The notes below the pieces were generated by a model that made no database searches, was not told the origin of the DNA, and was given only the letters and a program-made list of their open reading frames with translations. Shown piece after piece: positions 60,772 to 64,000 of a DNA stretch of 64,000 nt. Position numbers and translations under genes: made by a program. The DNA lies in the NCBI RefSeq assembly GCF_051860665.1, contig NZ_JBHYDM010000021.1:16216-80215 (forward strand). The letters are read 5' to 3'. Each line of letters begins with the position of its first letter. The stretch's first letter is position 1. This DNA is from Falsiroseomonas sp051860665 (lineage in GTDB: Bacteria > Pseudomonadota > Alphaproteobacteria > Acetobacterales > Acetobacteraceae).

Positions 60772-61040
60772 GCCAGGCTCACCAGGCCCTTGTCGGCAAG
60801 GTCCGTCAGCAGCGCCGCCACATCCTCCGCGATCACCGCCTCCGGCGCCGCATAGGCGCGGGCGAGTTCCGCGGTGATCTCACCCAGGCTGCGCGTGCCA
60901 TCCACCAGGCGCAGCACGGCCAGCGCCGTCTCATCCGGCACCAGCATCCGCTCCGGCGCCATCACCACCCAGCGGTCGCGCGCCGCATCTTGCCGCAGCC
61001 GCACGCCACGGCGCAGCGCCGGCACCGTCGCCGGATTCAT
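60768..61040 (-). CDS. pqqD: PqqD peptide chaperone
   Basis: 90 aa from ATG 61040. ALRRGVRLRQDAARDRWVVM, APERMLVPDETALAVLRLVD, GTRSLGEITAELARAY is the PqqD/RRE fold that binds PqqA and presents it to PqqE. It overlaps pqqC and pqqE by 4 bp each. Confidence 0.95.
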   Translation of the reverse strand: MNPATVPALRRGVRLRQDAARDRWVVMAPERMLVPDETALAVLRLVDGTRSLGEITAELARAYAAPEAVIAEDVAALLTDLADKGLVSLA

Positions 61041-61780
61041 GACGGCCGCCGGAAGGCGCCCGGCGGCGGCAGGCCCGGCGCGACATAGGCGTGGTGCAGC
61101 GCATCCAGCTGCGCCCAGAGCAGATCGCATTTGAAGCGCAGCGCGCCCAGCACCGCCTGCTGCTCCGCCACCGTCCGCGCATGTTCGCGCACATAGTCCA
61201 GCGCGAAGTCCACATCGCGCGGCGCCTGGGTCAGCCGTGGCGTGAAATAGGCCAGCGTCTCCGGCGAGACGAAGTCGTAGTGCCGCAGCATGCCGGCCAC
61301 GCGCTCGCTGATGATCTCGGGGCTGAACATTTCCGTCAGGGAAGAGGCGATGGCTTCCAGGATGCTGCGGTCGCGCACGAAATGCACATAGGCATCCACG
61401 GCGAAGCGCGTTGCCGGCAGCATCAGCCGCAGGGAGGTCACGTCGTCGCGGTCCAGCCCCAGCCCATCGGTCAGCGCCAGCCAGCGCTCCACGCCGCCCG
61501 GCGCGCTGCCGTCGCCATCATGATCCTCGATCCGCCGGCGCCATTCGCGGCGCATGCCGGGATCCGGCAGGCGGGCCAGCAGCGTCGCGTCCTTCGCGGG
61601 AATGCTCGCCTGGTAGTAGTAACGGTTCAGCGCCCAGGCCTGCACCTGGAAGCGGTCCAGCTTCCCGTCATGCAGCAGCCGGTGGAAGGGATGCAGGATG
61701 TGGTAGCGCTCGGCGCCTATGGCGCGCAGCGCCGCCTCCAGCGCGTCGGGCGACAGCGGCGTGCGGGACACTTCGTTCAC
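61037..61780 (-). CDS. pqqC: PqqC pyrroloquinoline-quinone synthase
   Basis: 247 aa. RYHILHPFHRLLHDGKLDRF, QVQAWALNRYYYQASIPAKD, FVRDRSILEAIASSLTEMFS, HYDFVSPETLAYFTPRLTQA, all strongly conserved in PqqC. It catalyses the final ring closure and eight-electron oxidation. Start overlaps the pqqB stop (ATGA). Confidence 0.97.
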   Translation of the reverse strand: MNEVSRTPLSPDALEAALRAIGAERYHILHPFHRLLHDGKLDRFQVQAWALNRYYYQASIPAKDATLLARLPDPGMRREWRRRIEDHDGDGSAPGGVERWLALTDGLGLDRDDVTSLRLMLPATRFAVDAYVHFVRDRSILEAIASSLTEMFSPEIISERVAGMLRHYDFVSPETLAYFTPRLTQAPRDVDFALDYVREHARTVAEQQAVLGALRFKCDLLWAQLDALHHAYVAPGLPPPGAFRRPS

Positions 61781-62703
61781 AGCGCGATCTCCATCCCATC
61801 GGTCCCGACCTCCCAGCCCGCGGCGCGGATCGCGGCGTGCTCGGGGCTGTCGGAAAGCAGCGCGGGGTTGCTGTTGTTCAGATGCACCAGGATGCGCCGG
61901 CCGAACTGCAGCCCCGCGAGCTGCGCCAGCGTGCCCTCCGGCCCATCGATCGAGATATGGCCCATGCGGCGCCCGGTCTTGGGCCCGATCCCGGCGCGCG
62001 GCATTTCGTCATCCTGCCACAACGTCCCGTCGAAGCAGAGGCAATCGGCACCGTCGAGCCGTGCGCGCAGCGCCTCCGTCACCGCCGCGCAGCCGGGCAC
62101 GAAGACCAGCGCATGGCCGGCGGCATCGGTGATGCGCAGGCCGATGGTGGCCTCCTCCGACAGGCCGGGATCGCCGCCCGTCTCCGCGAAGAGCGGCACC
62201 TTGCCCGGCACCGCAAAGCCCTCGACGCTCAGGCCCAGCGGCACGCCATCAGCATCGGCCAGCGCCACGGGCGCCTCGGCGGGCAGTTCGAGCCGCGGCA
62301 CCAGCGCCGGGTTCACCGCGCCAAAAATCGGATTGGCCGCCAGCACCTCCAGCACCGAGGCCGGCGCGTGGAGTGCAAAACGATGGCCCTCGCGCAGGGT
62401 CAGAAGGCCGGCGATGGCATCCACCTCGCCCCCCGTCAGCACCACGGCGGCGATCGGGGAATGGCGCTTCCGCCCGCCCTCCGGCCGCGGATGCAAGGCG
62501 GGCGTCGCCTCGATCTGGGCGCGCAGGTCCGGGGAGGCATTGACCAGCACCCAGCGCGCGCCATCCGCGGAAACCGCCAGGCCGCATTGCGTGCGCGGCA
62601 GCGCCGCGGGGTCCCCGGCGCGGGCGCGCCGGCAGGCCTCGGCGGCGGAATTCCACTGGGGAAATCCGCCGCCCGCCCCGGTGCCGAGCAGGATCGCCTT
62701 CAT
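61777..62703 (-). CDS. pqqB: PqqB metallo-beta-lactamase-fold enzyme
   Basis: 308 aa from ATG 62703 (MKAILLGTGAGGGFPQWN). NASPDLRAQIEATPALHP, VVLTGGEVDAIAGLLTLREG, CLCFDGTLWQDDEMP, GRRILVHLNNSNPALL. PqqB has been shown to hydroxylate the tyrosine of the crosslinked peptide. It follows pqqA with a short gap, the usual operon order. Confidence 0.95.
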   Translation of the reverse strand: MKAILLGTGAGGGFPQWNSAAEACRRARAGDPAALPRTQCGLAVSADGARWVLVNASPDLRAQIEATPALHPRPEGGRKRHSPIAAVVLTGGEVDAIAGLLTLREGHRFALHAPASVLEVLAANPIFGAVNPALVPRLELPAEAPVALADADGVPLGLSVEGFAVPGKVPLFAETGGDPGLSEEATIGLRITDAAGHALVFVPGCAAVTEALRARLDGADCLCFDGTLWQDDEMPRAGIGPKTGRRMGHISIDGPEGTLAQLAGLQFGRRILVHLNNSNPALLSDSPEHAAIRAAGWEVGTDGMEIAL

Positions 62704-62734
62704 CGCCATCCGGCGCGGCAGCCGAGGCCGAGGC

Positions 62735-62824
62735 TCAGACCTTGGGCGAGACTTCGGCGGAGGCGTAGGAATTGATTTCGCAGCCGAGCGAGATCTCGAC
62801 GATGCGGGGCTTGGTCCAGGCCAT
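62735..62824 (-). CDS. pqqA: PqqA precursor peptide
   Basis: 29 aa: MAWTKPRIVEISLGCEINSY then ASAEVSPKV. Glu16 and Tyr20 are the residues that become PQQ (E-I-N-S-Y). A strong AAGGAGGAG ribosome-binding site precedes the ATG. First gene of the pqqABCDE operon, transcribed leftward; its promoter should lie in 62825-62985. Confidence 0.97.
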   Translation of the reverse strand: MAWTKPRIVEISLGCEINSYASAEVSPKV

Positions 62825-62985
62825 GATCTTCTCCTCCTTGATTGGCGACGCCCGGGATATGGCGGCGCTTCACGGTAGTGCCGCCACACGTTTCCGTCAT
62901 GAAAAATCTGTCATGCACGGGGGCTGCCGGGGTCTGAAAGCGCCGGGCAGGGCGGAGTTCGCCGCGGGGGCCGAATGAAGCGCCC

Positions 62986-63462
62986 TCAACGCTCCTCCGG
63001 CTCCGCCGCCACCACCCGCCGGGGCTTCAGCGGTGTGAGGGCGTAAAGCGTCACCGCCGTGAACAGGCAGATGGTGACGGCGACATGGTAGCTGCCCAGC
63101 GCCACCGCCGCGCCGATGGCGCCCGTGGCCCAGATGCTGGCCGCCGTGGCCGTGCCGCGGATCATGGCATCGCCCTTGAGGATGGCGCCGGCGCCGATGA
63201 AGCCGATGCCGGTGATCACCCCCTCGACGATCCGCGCCACTGCCTCGGGGTTGTTCTGGGTGATCGGCTCCGCCGCCTGGACGAAGCCGCAGCTGGCGAT
63301 CGCCACCAGGGGGAAGGTGCGCAGGCCGGCGCTGTTGCTCTCCCGCTCCCGGTTCCAGCCGATGATGAAGGCCAGCGCATAGGCGATGCCGAGGTCGCGG
63401 ACGTTCGGGCCGTAGTCGAAGAGCAAATGACGAAGGAATTCTTCCAGTCCGGCCCGATCCAC
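62986..63462 (-). CDS. MgtC/SapB family membrane protein
   Basis: 158 aa from GTG 63462, with a purine-rich GGAGGGG upstream. Core: LGIAYALAFIIGWNRERESN, AGLRTFPLVAIASCGF, ARIVEGVITGIGFIGAGAIL and GTATAASIWATGAIGAAVAL are the MgtC signature segments (about four membrane helices). Family linked to magnesium limitation and virulence in other bacteria; here it is shorter than MgtC and lacks the C-terminal ACT-like domain. Confidence 0.93.
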   Translation of the reverse strand: MDRAGLEEFLRHLLFDYGPNVRDLGIAYALAFIIGWNRERESNSAGLRTFPLVAIASCGFVQAAEPITQNNPEAVARIVEGVITGIGFIGAGAILKGDAMIRGTATAASIWATGAIGAAVALGSYHVAVTICLFTAVTLYALTPLKPRRVVAAEPEER

Positions 63463-63547
63463 GCGGCACCCCTCCCCTCTCGAAGCAGGCGGCTTAACCC
63501 GCCGGCACCGCGCGGGTTGCATCCGCAACGGGCGCCTGCCGTCGGAT

Positions 63548-64000
63548 TCAGCGCTGGATCAGGCGGTAGTTCACCGTCAGGTCGATGGTCACCCCCTCGG
63601 GGTCCGCCGGCGGCGGGAAGGCCGGCAGGCGGGCGCCGCTGAAGGGGAAGGTGGTGCCGAAATTCAGCGAGGGCGAGCCCGAGGGGGTGATCAGCCGCAC
63701 GCTCAACACCCTTCCATCCGGCGCCGCCACCACGCGCACCCGCACCGTGCCGGATTCGCGGTTCTGGATGGCGCCCAGCGGATAGCTGAGATTCTGATCC
63801 GTCCAGCGCCGGAAGGCGGCCAGCCAGTTCGCGCCCACCTGGGCGCCGGTGACCCGCAGGTTCGGATCGGCGCGGGTTTCCCCCTGCAGCAGCCGCGGAT
63901 CGACGGAAAGGTCCAGCCCGCGGCCGGCCGGCCGGCCCGCGGGCGGGCTGGGCCGGGCGGTGGGGCCGAGTGCGATGCCGCCCGGCGCCCAGAGCACGCC
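63548..64000 (-). CDS. TonB C-terminal domain protein (5' end outside the window)
   Basis: The frame runs off the right edge. Visible 150 residues: Pro/Gly-rich linker, then WLAAFRRWTDQNLSYPLGAI, ESGTVRVRVVAAPDGRVLSV, RLITPSGSPSLNFGTTFPF and DLTVNYRLIQR, the TonB/TolA-type energy-transducing C-terminal fold. The start probably lies beyond 64000. Confidence 0.8.
   Translation of the reverse strand, partial: GVLWAPGGIALGPTARPSPPAGRPAGRGLDLSVDPRLLQGETRADPNLRVTGAQVGANWLAAFRRWTDQNLSYPLGAIQNRESGTVRVRVVAAPDGRVLSVRLITPSGSPSLNFGTTFPFSGARLPAFPPPADPEGVTIDLTVNYRLIQR

Overview
The window is high-GC DNA from an alphaproteobacterium, most likely Acetobacteraceae (Roseomonas-like). The evidence is a complete pqqABCDE operon, a DUF3126 gene, a TonB-type C-terminal domain and an MgtC-type protein in strongly GC-biased codons. 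Host genes fill both ends: a DsbD-type thiol:disulfide reductase, a small secreted protein, DUF3126, a hypothetical and tRNA-Ser(GGA) on the left (1-2228); a broken RTX gene, pqq, MgtC and TonB-like on the right (56.5-64 kb).

Between them lies one apparently complete prophage of about 53.7 kb, integrated at the 3' end of tRNA-Ser. A 15-bp core at 2215-2229 is repeated at 55919-55933. The left arm holds a P4-type tyrosine integrase, a leftward operon of small genes (AlpA-like regulator, HNH endonuclease, unknowns), a CI/Cro-type switch with 17-bp dyad operators, a CII-like regulator, a primase zinc-ribbon protein and a DUF927 primase-helicase. A 198-bp cluster of twelve GGTAAG/CTTACC elements follows and is the best candidate replication origin.

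The late region (about 15-51.5 kb) combines a lambda-like packaging and head module (TerS-like, GpA terminase, gpW, portal, S49 protease, acidic scaffold-like protein, gpD, gpE) with a Mu-like contractile tail (DUF2635, sheath, tube, a frameshifted assembly chaperone, tape measure, gpN, gp44 to gp48). It ends in a long HxH-repeat fibre, an RCC1 beta-propeller protein and a lysis cassette (holin-like, muralytic enzyme, Rz/Rz1). The right arm carries SRAP/YedK, a thermonuclease, RadC, a D12 adenine methylase and small unknowns.

Several minus-strand cargo units interrupt the plus-strand phage genes: (a) a SIR2-like DUF4917 protein with an MltR-like protein; (b) a Gly-rich PGRS-like protein with a double-glycine leader; (c) a 106-aa unknown; (d) a 2160-aa nuclease-STAND (Avs-like) protein with a 298-aa partner, placed between terL and the head-tail connector/portal genes; (e) a 461-aa possible PD-(D/E)XK protein between tail genes. 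Units a, d and e look like superinfection-defence morons and are the most interesting content. Functions are inferred from motifs read by eye; no database search was run.
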